A DNA stretch of 64,000 nt from UBA7359 sp041689615 (GTDB taxonomy: Bacteria > Pseudomonadota > Gammaproteobacteria > Eutrophobiales > Eutrophobiaceae), in the NCBI GenBank assembly GCA_041689615.1, contig JBDNFW010000063.1, positions 1 to 64,000 of the forward strand. Direction: 5' to 3'. Below, piece after piece: positions 36,287 to 45,740 of this stretch (positions are counted from its first letter, which is position 1; each line of letters opens with the position of its first letter). The position numbers were made by a program, and so were the translations under genes. The notes under the pieces were generated by a model that searched no databases, was not told the origin of the DNA, and saw nothing but the letters and a program-made list of their open reading frames with translations.

Positions 36287-36554
36287 TTTAAAAAAATACG
36301 TAAAAAAAAGAAAAGTAAAAGATAAAGATTTTGCCAGTAATTACGAGTCTGGTTATGACGGTTTTAAATTAGGCGTCATGCTTAGGCAGGCACGCGAAAA
36401 CGCAGGATTAACTCAAGAAGAATTAGCAAAAAAATTAAAGACTAAAAAATCTGCTATTTCCCGAATAGAAAATCATGCTGAAGATATTCGGTTGTCGACT
36501 TTAGAAAAAGTAGCAGAGGCATTAGGTAAGACATTAACGCTTTCTATTAATTAA
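36279..36554 (+). CDS. HigA-type HTH antitoxin
   Basis: The protein has 91 residues. A lysine-rich N-terminus is followed by an XRE-type helix-turn-helix (LRQARENAGLTQEELAKKLKTKKSAISRIE). It should neutralise the upstream toxin and repress the operon through the palindrome at 35904-35921. It overlaps the toxin gene by 8 bases. Confidence 0.87.
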   Translation: MSDLKKYVKKRKVKDKDFASNYESGYDGFKLGVMLRQARENAGLTQEELAKKLKTKKSAISRIENHAEDIRLSTLEKVAEALGKTLTLSIN

Positions 36555-36635
36555 AAATGACTGCTGTCGACCCAAAGCGGAAGATACACCTCTGCTTTTA
36601 AATGGATAACAAATATGAGTACAAACAATTAGACA

Positions 36636-36869
36636 ATGAGTATTGAAATGAGTGAAGAAATTAATCAATCTACTTTAAAGGCATTGAAAATTGCTTTTAC
36701 TTATATGCCAAAATCAATTGAAGTAACTAAATATGAGTATGGTGATAGCTACCAAAAAGTATTAGATCACATTGAAACAGTTAGAGAAATGTTGTTGATT
36801 AATGACGTTGATCCCGATGAGGTTTATGGTGAAATAAATCCCGAGAATACTCCTAATTCAACATATTAA
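36636..36869 (+). CDS. Small acidic protein of unknown function
   Basis: The protein has 77 residues, or 73 from the internal ATG at 36648. It looks helical and soluble (STLKALKIAFTYMPKS, then VLDHIETVREMLLINDVDPDEVYGE). I recognise no family. It follows the HigBA pair by 81 bases in the same direction and could be a passenger of that accessory strip. No strong ribosome site is visible. Confidence 0.5.
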   Translation: MSIEMSEEINQSTLKALKIAFTYMPKSIEVTKYEYGDSYQKVLDHIETVREMLLINDVDPDEVYGEINPENTPNSTY

Positions 36870-36915
36870 TTTGGTAATTGCGGCGTTAATGACCGCTTCT
36901 GGCCGATCTCAGATG

Positions 36916-37593
36916 TTAACTGGTTTCTGTTTCTTCTTTATATTTATCTAATAGTATCTTCCCGGCTGGTGTTGATTTGCTTAGCCATTTTATGAGTAGT
37001 TTTTCTTTTTCTTCTTTTGTGAGTTGCCAGTTTTGGTTTGTTTCTTTTATTTTATACATTAAGTAATAAAGACTGATGCCGGCGCTGACGGAGAGGTTGT
37101 AGCTTTGGGTGAAGCCGGTGATGGGGATTTGTACTTTGTAATCTGCGTTGTTTTCGATTTCTTTGTGTAGGCCGGTATCTTCACAGCCAAAACAAAGTGA
37201 GAGTTTTTCGTTAATGGGAAGCTCTTCTAGTGGAATACTATCTTCGCTTAATGTCATCGCGACTATTTTATAGTTTTGTTGTTTTAAATTTTCTATACAT
37301 TCAGTGCGTGCGCTTTCATGTCGATGAAGGTCCATCCATTTTGATGAACCTTTTACTACATCACGATTGGTTTTGTGTTGATTTCGTTCTTCAATGATAT
37401 GTATATCTTGAATGCCTATGCATTTGCTGGTACGTATGACAGCACTGGCGTTTTGGGGAAGGTAAATGTCATCAAGTACGACAGTCAGGTAACGCGTGCG
37501 TTGGTCTAATACTTCTTCAAGTCGTACAAAGCGCTCATCGTTAATGACGCTAGATAATTTTTCGATAATATTTGAACGTTGTGCTGTATTCAA
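36916..37593 (-). CDS. trmH: tRNA (guanosine-18-2'-O)-methyltransferase TrmH
   Basis: The protein has 225 residues. The SpoU-family motifs are in order: NASAVIRTSKCIGI, LCFGCEDTGLHKEI and IPITGFTQSYNLSVSAGI, the last two forming the SPOUT knot. The C-terminal extension matches TrmH, which methylates the ribose of G18 in tRNA. It follows fxsA by 6 bases. Confidence 0.92.
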   Translation of the reverse strand: MNTAQRSNIIEKLSSVINDERFVRLEEVLDQRTRYLTVVLDDIYLPQNASAVIRTSKCIGIQDIHIIEERNQHKTNRDVVKGSSKWMDLHRHESARTECIENLKQQNYKIVAMTLSEDSIPLEELPINEKLSLCFGCEDTGLHKEIENNADYKVQIPITGFTQSYNLSVSAGISLYYLMYKIKETNQNWQLTKEEKEKLLIKWLSKSTPAGKILLDKYKEETETS

Positions 37594-37599
37594 GACGAT

Positions 37600-38031
37600 T
37601 TATTTGGAGTCAGATTCCCAATGTTCAGCTTCGATAATTCGGCCACCGGATGCAGTTTGATGAGTATTTATATGAGATTGAATAAAATTGATTAAAAGAC
37701 TTTGCGCAATTTTTTTGCGCAGAACCGGAATTAAAACGAGAAAACCAAAAACGTCGGTAAAGAAACCGGGAGTTAATAATAATGCGCCAGCGACTAATAG
37801 CATTAAACCTTCGACTAACTCGGTTGCGGGTAATTCTCCTTGATCCATGCTCATTTGAACCTTGGCGAGGGTGGATAAGCCCTGCTGGCGAAATAATGCT
37901 GCGCCTAGTGCGGCGGTACCTATTACCAGTGCTATGGTATAGCCGACACCAAAAACTTTACCGATTTCTATTAAAATAGTGATTTCGATTAGAGGTACAA
38001 TAAGGAAAAGCAGGAATAATATTTTAAACAA
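37600..38031 (-). CDS. fxsA: FxsA-family membrane protein
   Basis: The protein has 143 residues. Two N-terminal hydrophobic segments and a third at about residues 75-100 (LMLLVAGALLLTPGFFTDVFG) are characteristic of FxsA, an inner-membrane protein that in E. coli relieves phage T7 exclusion by the F plasmid. Its cellular role is not known. It is divergent from cutA. Confidence 0.88.
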   Translation of the reverse strand: MFKILFLLFLIVPLIEITILIEIGKVFGVGYTIALVIGTAALGAALFRQQGLSTLAKVQMSMDQGELPATELVEGLMLLVAGALLLTPGFFTDVFGFLVLIPVLRKKIAQSLLINFIQSHINTHQTASGGRIIEAEHWESDSK

Positions 38032-38138
38032 AAGATTTGACCTCAGAGATAATTTTGACTTAGCAAGGTGGTATTATTATTGATGTATGGGCAAAATACT
38101 AATATACAACCCATTTTTAACAATAAGCACACGACATT

Positions 38139-38465
38139 ATGAGTGATGAAGTAAAACACATACTGGTACTTACTACTTGTCCGGGATCTATCTCGGCTAA
38201 GAAAATCGCGCAGGAATTGGTTACTGAAAATCTAGCAGCCTGCGTCAATATTGTTTCAGGAGTGCAATCTTTCTTTAGTTGGGTTGGTAAAGTAGATACT
38301 GCAAATGAACATCTGTTGTTGATAAAGACAACATTAGATAGATATGAAGCTTTAGAGAAAAAAATCAAAAAAATACATCCTTACGAACTTCCGGAAATTA
38401 TTGCTGTCCCTATACAGACAGGCCTTGCTGGATACTTAGACTGGATTACCAAAAATGCCAAATAA
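38139..38465 (+). CDS. cutA: Divalent-cation tolerance protein CutA
   Basis: The protein has 108 residues. The CutA1 trimer motifs are visible: AKKIAQELVTENLAACVNI, SFFSWVGKV and HPYELPEIIAVPI. The family is linked to copper tolerance and, through DsbD, to disulfide metabolism. The dsbD gene starts 3 bases after its stop, so they are cotranscribed. Confidence 0.94.
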   Translation: MSDEVKHILVLTTCPGSISAKKIAQELVTENLAACVNIVSGVQSFFSWVGKVDTANEHLLLIKTTLDRYEALEKKIKKIHPYELPEIIAVPIQTGLAGYLDWITKNAK

Positions 38466-38468
38466 ATC

Positions 38469-40322
38469 ATGAATGTTGTTCGACATGCATTATTCTTTTC
38501 TCTTTTATTATCTTCACTGTTAGTTAATGCAGGTGAATTAGGTAGTAAATTAAACGATCTTTTTTCGTTTCAAAATTCATCTGCGTCAGATGAAATTCTC
38601 GACCCGGATGTTGCCTTTCGCGTTATTGCAGATGTTGATTCAAATAATCAACTCGTACTCAATTGGGAAATTGAACCGGGTTATTATCTTTATAAAAATA
38701 AATTCTCAATTGAGCCGGCTAATACAAACTTAACATTAGGACGCTATGAGTTTCCAAAAGGGAAATCTAAAGCAGATCCCGCCTTTGGTCAGGTAGAAGT
38801 TTATTATGGTCAAAACAACGTATCGATTCCTTTTCAGATTACCGATGCAATTTTAAAAGAATTTGAACTCAATGTTGCTTATCAAGGTTGCAAGGAAGAT
38901 TCAGTTTGTTATCCGCCGATTAAAAAAACATTAACTGTTTCAGTTCCTGCTTCGTTTGAATCATTACCTATAAGCAATGGTTCAAATAAAAATAAAAATT
39001 CGGCTCCATTAATTTCTGAACAGGATTCGGTCACACAAAAGCTAAAAGATAAAAGTTTATTAATTAATATCCTTTCCTTTTTTGGCTTTGGTTTTTTATT
39101 GGCGCTAACGCCTTGTGTCTTTCCAATGATTCCAATTCTATCTGGCATTATTGTTGGTGAAGGTGAACGGATAACGCGAACACGAGCGATGATGCTTTCT
39201 ATAAGTTATGTCATTGCTATGGCATCAACTTATTCTGTATTAGGTGTTATCGCGGGCCTCTTTAGTCTTAATTTACAAGCCGCTTCACAAAACGTTTGGG
39301 TCTTGAGTTTTTTCAGTGGCGTGTTTGTCTTGCTGGCTTTATCCATGTTTGGTTTTTATAAATTACACTTACCATCACATTGGCAAAGCAAGTTATCAAA
39401 TAGTCATAACAAAGAACATCATGGGACATTAAAAGGTGCAGCGATTATGGGAGTACTGTCAGCTATTATTGTGGGGCCATGTGTTGCGCCACCTTTAGCC
39501 GGCGCGTTGCTTTATATAAGTCAAACAGGTAATGCCTTGTTAGGAGGCCTTGCTTTATTTGCTATGGGCTTGGGTTTTGGTGTGCCCTTACTCATTGTTG
39601 GTGCAACGTCAGGTGAACTATTGCCGCGTGCGGGCATGTGGATGGAAAACATTAAACATGTTTTCGGCGTGATTATGTTAGGTGTTGCAATCTGGTTTCT
39701 AGAAAGAGTCTTGCCAACATCAATAGTTTTAATTTTATGGGCTGCATTATTTGTGACAACAGCGATCTTTATGGGTGCATTAGATCGTCTCGAACCTATC
39801 TCCACAGCTTGGCAACGTTTATTCAAAGGTTTGGGTATTATTCTGTTGGTGTATGGCATCATGCTGGTAGTTGCTGCAACAAATGGAACAGGAACAGTAT
39901 TACATCCGTTTAATAAACAAGGCAGTGTTGCATCGGCAGAAGCACTTTCATTTAAAACAATTTCTAATCTTGATGAGTTGAACAGGGAATTAACACAAGC
40001 AAAGTCTGAAGGTAAATCTGTTATGTTAGATTTCTATGCAGACTGGTGTGTTGTATGTCATGAAATGGAAGCGCATACCTTTTCAGATCCTGTTGTGCAG
40101 AAAACATTGCAGTCAGTCACGTTATTAAAAGTTGATGTGACCAAAAATCATGATGATGATAAAGCATTTTTAAAACAGTTTGATTTATTTGGTCCACCGG
40201 CAATTTTGTTTTTTAATAAAGATTCTGAAGAAATAAAATCACATCGCTTGGTTGGTTTTGTAAAGGCAAATATTTTCGTTAAACATGTAAGCCAAGCGCT
40301 GTCATCGGGAACGCCATTATGA
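38469..40322 (+). CDS. dsbD: Thiol:disulfide interchange protein DsbD
   Basis: The protein has 617 residues. A signal peptide precedes the periplasmic alpha domain with its cysteine pair in YQGCKEDSVCYPP. Eight membrane helices follow, with the reactive cysteines in TPCVFPMIPILSG and GPCVAPPLAGALL. The C-terminal thioredoxin domain has CVVC in YADWCVVCHEMEA. It carries electrons from cytoplasmic thioredoxin to the periplasm. It overlaps the TlpA-like gene by 4 bases. Confidence 0.96.
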   Translation: MNVVRHALFFSLLLSSLLVNAGELGSKLNDLFSFQNSSASDEILDPDVAFRVIADVDSNNQLVLNWEIEPGYYLYKNKFSIEPANTNLTLGRYEFPKGKSKADPAFGQVEVYYGQNNVSIPFQITDAILKEFELNVAYQGCKEDSVCYPPIKKTLTVSVPASFESLPISNGSNKNKNSAPLISEQDSVTQKLKDKSLLINILSFFGFGFLLALTPCVFPMIPILSGIIVGEGERITRTRAMMLSISYVIAMASTYSVLGVIAGLFSLNLQAASQNVWVLSFFSGVFVLLALSMFGFYKLHLPSHWQSKLSNSHNKEHHGTLKGAAIMGVLSAIIVGPCVAPPLAGALLYISQTGNALLGGLALFAMGLGFGVPLLIVGATSGELLPRAGMWMENIKHVFGVIMLGVAIWFLERVLPTSIVLILWAALFVTTAIFMGALDRLEPISTAWQRLFKGLGIILLVYGIMLVVAATNGTGTVLHPFNKQGSVASAEALSFKTISNLDELNRELTQAKSEGKSVMLDFYADWCVVCHEMEAHTFSDPVVQKTLQSVTLLKVDVTKNHDDDKAFLKQFDLFGPPAILFFNKDSEEIKSHRLVGFVKANIFVKHVSQALSSGTPL

Positions 40323-40882
40323 AGCAGTGGCACTTATTAATACTTATCGTTGTGCTAGCCGTGTTCTCAGCTATGGCAGGTTATCAATTACAACAATCTT
40401 TAAAAAAAGAAAATAAAAAAGAAGTTATTGCTGTTAAAAACCCAATTGCTCCGAAAGATGTTGTAGATACAAAGGCTGAAGATTTTAGTCTATTTGATGT
40501 TAATGGAGAGCAGCGAAGTTTATCCGAGTGGCAAGGCAAGATCATCGTGCTTAATTTTTGGGCAACATGGTGTGGCCCTTGTCGCGAAGAAATTCCTGCT
40601 TTTGTAGAATTGCAGGAACAATATTTACATGATGGATTACAGTTTGTCGGAATTGCTTTACAGGAAGCGGACGAAATTCGTGATTTCCTCAAGGAGTTTA
40701 ATGTTAATTACCCTTCTTTGGTTGGTGCGGATGAAGTCATTCAAATCGCAAAGAAACTAGGAAACGATATCGGCGCTTTGCCATATACTGTTATTATTGA
40801 CCGTAATGGTCTTATTTCCTTTACACGGCGTGGACCTTTACAAAAAACTGAAGCGGAAACCGTCATTCAGGCTCTACTCTAG
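40319..40882 (+). CDS. TlpA-like periplasmic thioredoxin
   Basis: The protein has 187 residues. An N-terminal membrane anchor (about residues 5-25) is followed by an AhpC/TSA-Redoxin fold with the active site in NFWATWCGPCREE and the cis-proline in GALPYTVII. Such proteins reduce specific periplasmic disulfides, for example in cytochrome c maturation, and take electrons from DsbD. The ATGA overlap with dsbD supports that pairing. Confidence 0.9.
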   Translation: MKQWHLLILIVVLAVFSAMAGYQLQQSLKKENKKEVIAVKNPIAPKDVVDTKAEDFSLFDVNGEQRSLSEWQGKIIVLNFWATWCGPCREEIPAFVELQEQYLHDGLQFVGIALQEADEIRDFLKEFNVNYPSLVGADEVIQIAKKLGNDIGALPYTVIIDRNGLISFTRRGPLQKTEAETVIQALL

Positions 40883-40985
40883 TCAAAATACCGTAAAAAT
40901 CTGCATTCGTATTTCCTTTAAAATACTGTTAACATCTATAAAACAGTGTCTAAAATCGCTGAAAAACTATAAAAACGTTAAATTT

Positions 40986-41009
40986 AAAGGTTTTTCATAA
41001 AACCTTTTT
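40986..41009 (+). terminator. Terminator or attenuator abutting the aroQ ribosome site
   Basis: AAAGGTTTT-TCAT-AAAACCTTT is followed by TT and then directly by TAGGGGAA, the aroQ ribosome site. It probably ends the cutA-dsbD-tlpA transcript. Its closeness to aroQ also allows an attenuator role. Confidence 0.6.
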
Positions 41010-41022
41010 GTAGGGGAATACC

Positions 41023-41460
41023 TTGAAGTTTCTAGTACTAAACGGCCCAAATCTTAATCTTTTAGGAGAGCGTGAGCCAGAAGTTTATGGCACAACAACG
41101 CTTGCTGAAATAGACGCGCGTCTTGTTGAAATTGCTAAAGAACGAGGCCATGAGCTTAGCGCATTTCAAAGCAATGCTGAACATGAACTGGTTGATCAAA
41201 TACATGCTGCTAAAAAATCGGCTGTAGATTTTATTTTAATTAATCCCGGTGCGTTTACGCATACCAGTATTGCATTACGCGATGCAATGTTGGGAACACA
41301 ACTACCTTTTATCGAAGTACATCTTTCAAATGTATTTTCTCGAGAAGAATTTAGAAAGCATTCTTACCTGTCCGATATCGCTGTTGCTGTTGTCAGTGGT
41401 TTGGGTGCGTATGGTTATGAGTTGGCTCTGCTAGGCGCAGAACACCATCTTAAAAAGTAA
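41023..41460 (+). CDS. aroQ: 3-dehydroquinate dehydratase, type II
   Basis: The protein has 145 residues from TTG 41023, which has AGGGGA upstream. The type II signatures are LNGPNLNLLGEREPEVYG, the loop with the catalytic Arg and Tyr, INPGAFTHTSIALRDA, and the histidine in FIEVHLSNVFSREEFR. It dehydrates 3-dehydroquinate in the shikimate pathway. It sits upstream of accBC as in many Gammaproteobacteria. Confidence 0.95.
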   Translation: MKFLVLNGPNLNLLGEREPEVYGTTTLAEIDARLVEIAKERGHELSAFQSNAEHELVDQIHAAKKSAVDFILINPGAFTHTSIALRDAMLGTQLPFIEVHLSNVFSREEFRKHSYLSDIAVAVVSGLGAYGYELALLGAEHHLKK

Positions 41461-41499
41461 TTAGTAATTTAAAAATAATTTAAAGTGAAATAATTTGGT

Positions 41500-41967
41500 A
41501 TGGATATTAGAAAAGTAAAAAAATTAATCGAACTACTCGAAGAATCAGGCATTGCGGAAATCGAGATTCACGAAGGCGAAGAATCAGTACGTATTAGCCG
41601 TGGCTCAACCATTGCTGCTCCACAAGCAATGGTTCAAATACCTCAAGTATCAGCACCTGCTGGTGAAACGATCAAGTCGCACCTGGCAGCAGGAGAGGCT
41701 GCTTCAGCCGATGATTACTCCAATGAAGGTCATGTTATTACTTCGCCAATGGTTGGTATTTATTATACTTCGCTTTCACCTGAAGAACCTGCCTTTATCA
41801 GTAAAGGGCAAGTTATTAAAACAGGCGATGTGATTTGTATTATCGAAGCAATGAAGATTATGAATCAGATAGAAGCTGATACCGAAGGTAAGTTACTAAG
41901 AATGTTAGTTGAGAATGGTGATGCCGTTGAGTATGGCCAGCCATTATTCGTTATTGAGCTATCCTAA
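41500..41967 (+). CDS. accB: Biotin carboxyl carrier protein of acetyl-CoA carboxylase
   Basis: The protein has 155 residues. A helical N-terminus and an Ala/Pro-containing linker lead to the biotinyl domain, with the acceptor Lys119 in EAMKIMNQIEAD. It carries the carboxyl group between AccC and AccAD for fatty acid synthesis. It is separated from accC by a 274-base spacer that holds a fold-back element. Confidence 0.95.
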   Translation: MDIRKVKKLIELLEESGIAEIEIHEGEESVRISRGSTIAAPQAMVQIPQVSAPAGETIKSHLAAGEAASADDYSNEGHVITSPMVGIYYTSLSPEEPAFISKGQVIKTGDVICIIEAMKIMNQIEADTEGKLLRMLVENGDAVEYGQPLFVIELS

Positions 41968-41970
41968 AAA

Positions 41971-42204
41971 AGGACATCTTAAAAAAATGCACTTTTCCCG
42001 CGATTCAATGTGCCGTTCCTTATTTATTATTAAAGGTAACTGCGTCTGCTCCGTGCTCGAATACTCACAGAGTAGGATCTCCTCATGTATTATTTATACA
42101 CTCCAGTTCTCGGCTTTGGCTTCCTGCGTCGCTCTACCTCCTGCATCCGTGCGCGCGGTGCTTCCTTGTACTCACGGAAAAATCACATCTTTTAAAGACG
42201 TCCT
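41971..42204. repeat. Fold-back element 1 in the accB-accC spacer
   Basis: The outer arms, 41971-42003 and 42172-42204, are imperfect inverted copies (AGGACATCTT against AAGACGTCCT and onward to the Cs and Gs). Inside is a 62-base block at 42050-42112 that recurs at 43633-43695. It contains the hairpin TGTATTATTTATACA (42086-42100) between CTCA and CTCC. No gene is credible inside. Confidence 0.8.
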
Positions 42205-42241
42205 AAATATTATTAACTGAATTTAAAGAGTATTTTTATTA

Positions 42242-43585
42242 ATGTTAGATAAAGTTGTTATTGCAAACCGAGGTGAGATTGCTCTTCGCGTTTTGCGAGC
42301 ATGTAGAGAACTGGGTATTAAAACAGTTGCTGTCTATTCTGAAGCGGACCGAGATTTAAAACACGTTTTTCTTTCCGATGAATCAGTTTGCATTGGTCCA
42401 GCATCATCAACAGAAAGTTATTTAAATATTCCCGCCGTTATTAGTGCTGCTGAAGTGACTGATGCAGTGGGTATTCACCCAGGCTATGGTTTTCTTTCTG
42501 AGAATGCAGATTTTGCTGAACGAGTAGAGCAAAGTGGTTTTGTTTTTATTGGGCCTAAAGCTGAAACCATTCGTTTAATGGGCGATAAAGTTTCAGCAAT
42601 TAATGCTATGAAAAAAGCAGGCATTCCCTGCGTACCTGGTTCAGATGGACCTTTAGGTGAAGACCCCGCTGAATTAAAAAAGACGGCGAAAAGAATTGGC
42701 TATCCGATCATTATTAAAGCATCTGGTGGTGGTGGCGGTCGTGGTATGCGTGTTGTGCATAGCGAAGCGACCTTGCTTAAGTCGGTTGCATTAACTCGTT
42801 CCGAAGCAGGAGTTACGTTCGGCAATGACATGATCTACATGGAGAAGTTTCTTGAGCATCCGCGCCATGTAGAAATACAAATACTTGCAGACGAACATGG
42901 TAACGTTATTTATTTAGGTGAGCGTGATTGTTCTATGCAACGACGTCATCAAAAAGTCATTGAAGAAGCACCAGCGCCGGGACTGACTGAAGAGATCAGA
43001 AAGAAAATTGGCGAACGTTGTGTTGAAGCCTGTAAGGCTATTTCTTATCGAGGTGCGGGTACCTTTGAATTTCTCTATGAAAATGGCGAGTTCTTTTTTA
43101 TTGAAATGAATACTCGTATTCAAGTTGAACATCCGGTAACGGAAATGATTACCGGTGTTGATCTTGTGAAAGAACAATTACGCATCGCCAGCGGTTTACC
43201 GTTAGGTTACAAACAGGAAGATATTCAAATAAGAGGTCATGCGATTGAATGTCGTATTAATGCAGAAGACCCGGAAACTTTTATGCCTTCACCGGGAACG
43301 ATCGAACATTATCATCCACCGGGTGGTTTTGGTATTCGTGTCGATACCCATGTTTATCAAGGTTACAAAGTGCCGCCGCATTATGATTCCATGATCGGTA
43401 AATTAATTGCTCATGGGGAAACAAGAGAACTTGCTTTGGCTCGATTGTCGATGGCTTTATCTGAAATTGTAATTGACGGAATTAAAACCAATATCCCGCT
43501 ACATCAAAGGTTAGTTAAAGATACGATGTTTATGGCAGGTGGAACAGATATACATTATTTGGAAGCCAAGCTGGGTATAAAATAA
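42242..43585 (+). CDS. accC: Biotin carboxylase subunit of acetyl-CoA carboxylase
   Basis: The protein has 447 residues. An ATP-grasp biotin carboxylase: KVVIANRGEIALRVLRACRELG at the start, the glycine-rich lid KASGGGGGRGM, and the catalytic segment EMNTRIQVEHPVTE. It carboxylates the biotin on AccB. Length and motifs are complete. Confidence 0.97.
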   Translation: MLDKVVIANRGEIALRVLRACRELGIKTVAVYSEADRDLKHVFLSDESVCIGPASSTESYLNIPAVISAAEVTDAVGIHPGYGFLSENADFAERVEQSGFVFIGPKAETIRLMGDKVSAINAMKKAGIPCVPGSDGPLGEDPAELKKTAKRIGYPIIIKASGGGGGRGMRVVHSEATLLKSVALTRSEAGVTFGNDMIYMEKFLEHPRHVEIQILADEHGNVIYLGERDCSMQRRHQKVIEEAPAPGLTEEIRKKIGERCVEACKAISYRGAGTFEFLYENGEFFFIEMNTRIQVEHPVTEMITGVDLVKEQLRIASGLPLGYKQEDIQIRGHAIECRINAEDPETFMPSPGTIEHYHPPGGFGIRVDTHVYQGYKVPPHYDSMIGKLIAHGETRELALARLSMALSEIVIDGIKTNIPLHQRLVKDTMFMAGGTDIHYLEAKLGIK

Positions 43586-43772
43586 ACACACATCTAAAAA
43601 TAGTCTTTAATTACGTGATAGCTTCGTCAGTTCCATGCTCAAATACTCGCAGAGTAGGATCTCCTCATGCATTATTTATGCATTCCGGTTCTGCGCGTGA
43701 TACTCACCCCTCAAGGGGGTACCGAGATCTCTCGCTCTTACGCAAAAATCTGATTTTTAGAAGTATGTTTTT
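43586..43772. repeat. Fold-back element 2 in the accC-prmA spacer
   Basis: This fills the 208-base spacer. It shares the 62-base block with element 1 (43633-43695). Here the inner hairpin is TGCATTATTTATGCA (43668-43682), a paired change from element 1. The outer arms (43586-43605 and 43752-43772) pair more weakly around CTAAAAAT and ATTTTTAG. Confidence 0.75.
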
Positions 43773-43793
43773 AATGAATAATTTAGAAGACTA

Positions 43794-44672
43794 ATGTCCT
43801 GGCTTCAACTTGAACTTGAAACGCATCAAGCTCAAGCTGAAGAGCTATCTGATTTACTCGAACAGTTCGGTGCAGTCTCGGTTACTTTAACCGCATCAAG
43901 TGATGAACCCGTGTTTGATGCAGCGGGCGAAACTAAAAAACTCTGGGACAAAACAAAGTTGATTGCTTTGCTTCATCCCGATTCAGATCTGGATATTATA
44001 TTAGTATGTTTGCGCGATCGTATTGGCGCAGAAAATATTTTTAGTCATAAAATTGAATTAATAAAAGATAAAGATTGGGTAAGTGAGTTTAAAGCTGCAC
44101 ACCAACCGCTTATTTTTTCTAACCGTGTTTGTATTTGTCCAAGTTGGTGCGAGCCACCAGAAAATAATCTTCCTACACTTATTCTTGATCCCGGTTTAGC
44201 TTTTGGCACCGGTTCTCATCCGACAACATCACTATGCATTGAGTGGCTTGCTGAAAACGATGTCACGGATAAGATTGTGATCGATTACGGCTGCGGCTCA
44301 GGTATCCTCGCAATGGTTGCTGCGCTACTCGGTGCGAAGCAAGTCTATGCTGTAGATATTGATGAACAAGCGTTGCAAGCAGCGCGAGAAAATATTGACC
44401 GAAATAAATTAGCTAAAAAAATTATCGTCAGTCATGTTGATAATGCCTCTCTACCCGTTGGCGATGTTTTAGTTGCCAACATATTAATGAATCCGCTTAA
44501 GGGTTTAATTGAAGAATTTTCAGCTATATCAAAATCGGGCGGAGATATTGTTTTATCTGGGTTGCTTCATGTTCAGGCAGAAGAGTGCTTGGAGGCTTAC
44601 GTAACTCGTTTTAATATGGATGAGCCTGTTTTTAATCAAGAGTGGACGCGTTTACACGGAATCAAAAAATAA
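43794..44672 (+). CDS. prmA: Ribosomal protein L11 methyltransferase
   Basis: The protein has 292 residues. The N-terminal substrate-binding domain begins WLQLELETHQAQAEELSDLLE. The methyltransferase has LAFGTGSHPTTSLC and motif I DYGCGSGILAM, with NPLKGLIEEF near the end. It trimethylates L11. The stop codon overlaps the next start (TAATG). Confidence 0.96.
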   Translation: MSWLQLELETHQAQAEELSDLLEQFGAVSVTLTASSDEPVFDAAGETKKLWDKTKLIALLHPDSDLDIILVCLRDRIGAENIFSHKIELIKDKDWVSEFKAAHQPLIFSNRVCICPSWCEPPENNLPTLILDPGLAFGTGSHPTTSLCIEWLAENDVTDKIVIDYGCGSGILAMVAALLGAKQVYAVDIDEQALQAARENIDRNKLAKKIIVSHVDNASLPVGDVLVANILMNPLKGLIEEFSAISKSGGDIVLSGLLHVQAEECLEAYVTRFNMDEPVFNQEWTRLHGIKK

Positions 44673-45622
44673 TGTATACAGTTTGCCCTGGTTGCACAAG
44701 ACAATTTCAAATTTATGCAGAGCATCTAGCTGCTGCATCGGGGCAGGTTCGTTGTGGTTTTTGTCATGAGCAGTTTAATGCGATGGATCGTTTGCATGAT
44801 GAGCCCTTATCCAATGAAAAAATTCTAGACGAACAACTCGCACTCGAACCCGAATTAGAAGCAGAGCCTCAGTTTGATATTCCTGACATCGCTGAATCAG
44901 ATATATCGATGTCTGAAGAAGATGTATTAATTTCAAATATCAGCGTTAATACAGATCAGGAACTCGAAACAGCAATTAGTGAGATCGGTATTCGTCCGGC
45001 AGTTGAAGAAATAAAAACCAAACTTAAACAAGAATCAGCAGAGCAAAAAAATGCGGAAGTACTAAAAGAGCCCCTATTAGAGTCGCACTATGAATTTCCT
45101 GATCCGGAAGATCTGGTAGAGGATGAGCCTGTTAAAAGTCGCTGGAGTTGGGTTTTACCTTTTTTCTGGATAACGGCCAGTTTCGTTGCGCTTCTTGCAT
45201 TATTAGTACAATTGGCCTGGTTTAATCGTGATCAGCTTTTATTGAAATATCCTGAATATCTGCCTTATGCAAAGCAGGCATGTAAAGAGTTTGATTGCAG
45301 ATTGATTCGCCAACAGGATGCCAGCGCGATTAAATTAATCAATCGAGATGTGCGTTTACATCCGGATTATCAGGATACCTTGCTGGTTAATGCGGCAATG
45401 AAAAATGAGTTGCCTGTGCGTCAACCTTATCCTCGTGTTCAACTCACTTTGTTTGATACTTCAGGTTCTTTGTTAGGTTATCGCGAATTTGTGCCAGATG
45501 ATTATCTGGATAGTAGTATTGAGATTGATAAAGGCATGCCAATCGACTCGCCGGTATACTTTGTGCTAGAGGTGAGCGGGCCTACTGCAGGTGCAGTGAG
45601 CTTCGAGTTTCGTTTTCTTTAA
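44672..45622 (+). CDS. Zinc-ribbon membrane protein, DUF3426 family
   Basis: The protein has 316 residues from ATG 44672. An MJ0042-type zinc ribbon, with CPGC near residue 4 and CGFC around 30, is followed by an acidic disordered stretch. One membrane helix sits near 165-190, and the C-terminal periplasmic DUF3426 domain follows. The family regularly sits between prmA and dusB-fis in Gammaproteobacteria, but its role is unknown. Confidence 0.85.
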   Translation: MYTVCPGCTRQFQIYAEHLAAASGQVRCGFCHEQFNAMDRLHDEPLSNEKILDEQLALEPELEAEPQFDIPDIAESDISMSEEDVLISNISVNTDQELETAISEIGIRPAVEEIKTKLKQESAEQKNAEVLKEPLLESHYEFPDPEDLVEDEPVKSRWSWVLPFFWITASFVALLALLVQLAWFNRDQLLLKYPEYLPYAKQACKEFDCRLIRQQDASAIKLINRDVRLHPDYQDTLLVNAAMKNELPVRQPYPRVQLTLFDTSGSLLGYREFVPDDYLDSSIEIDKGMPIDSPVYFVLEVSGPTAGAVSFEFRFL

Positions 45623-45740
45623 AAAATAATCATTAAAGTCACTGATTTTATTCGCTAAAAATAAGCCGCTTTACATGTAAAAGCAGTCCGTTATTATAAG
45701 CTTAAAAACTGAGTTCCACCCATTCTAACGAAGCGGTTTC

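Noticed and set aside
41909..42220. 103-codon frame in the accB-accC spacer
   Set aside because: It overlaps the end of accB and then crosses fold-back element 1; cysteine- and serine-rich translation without family resemblance.
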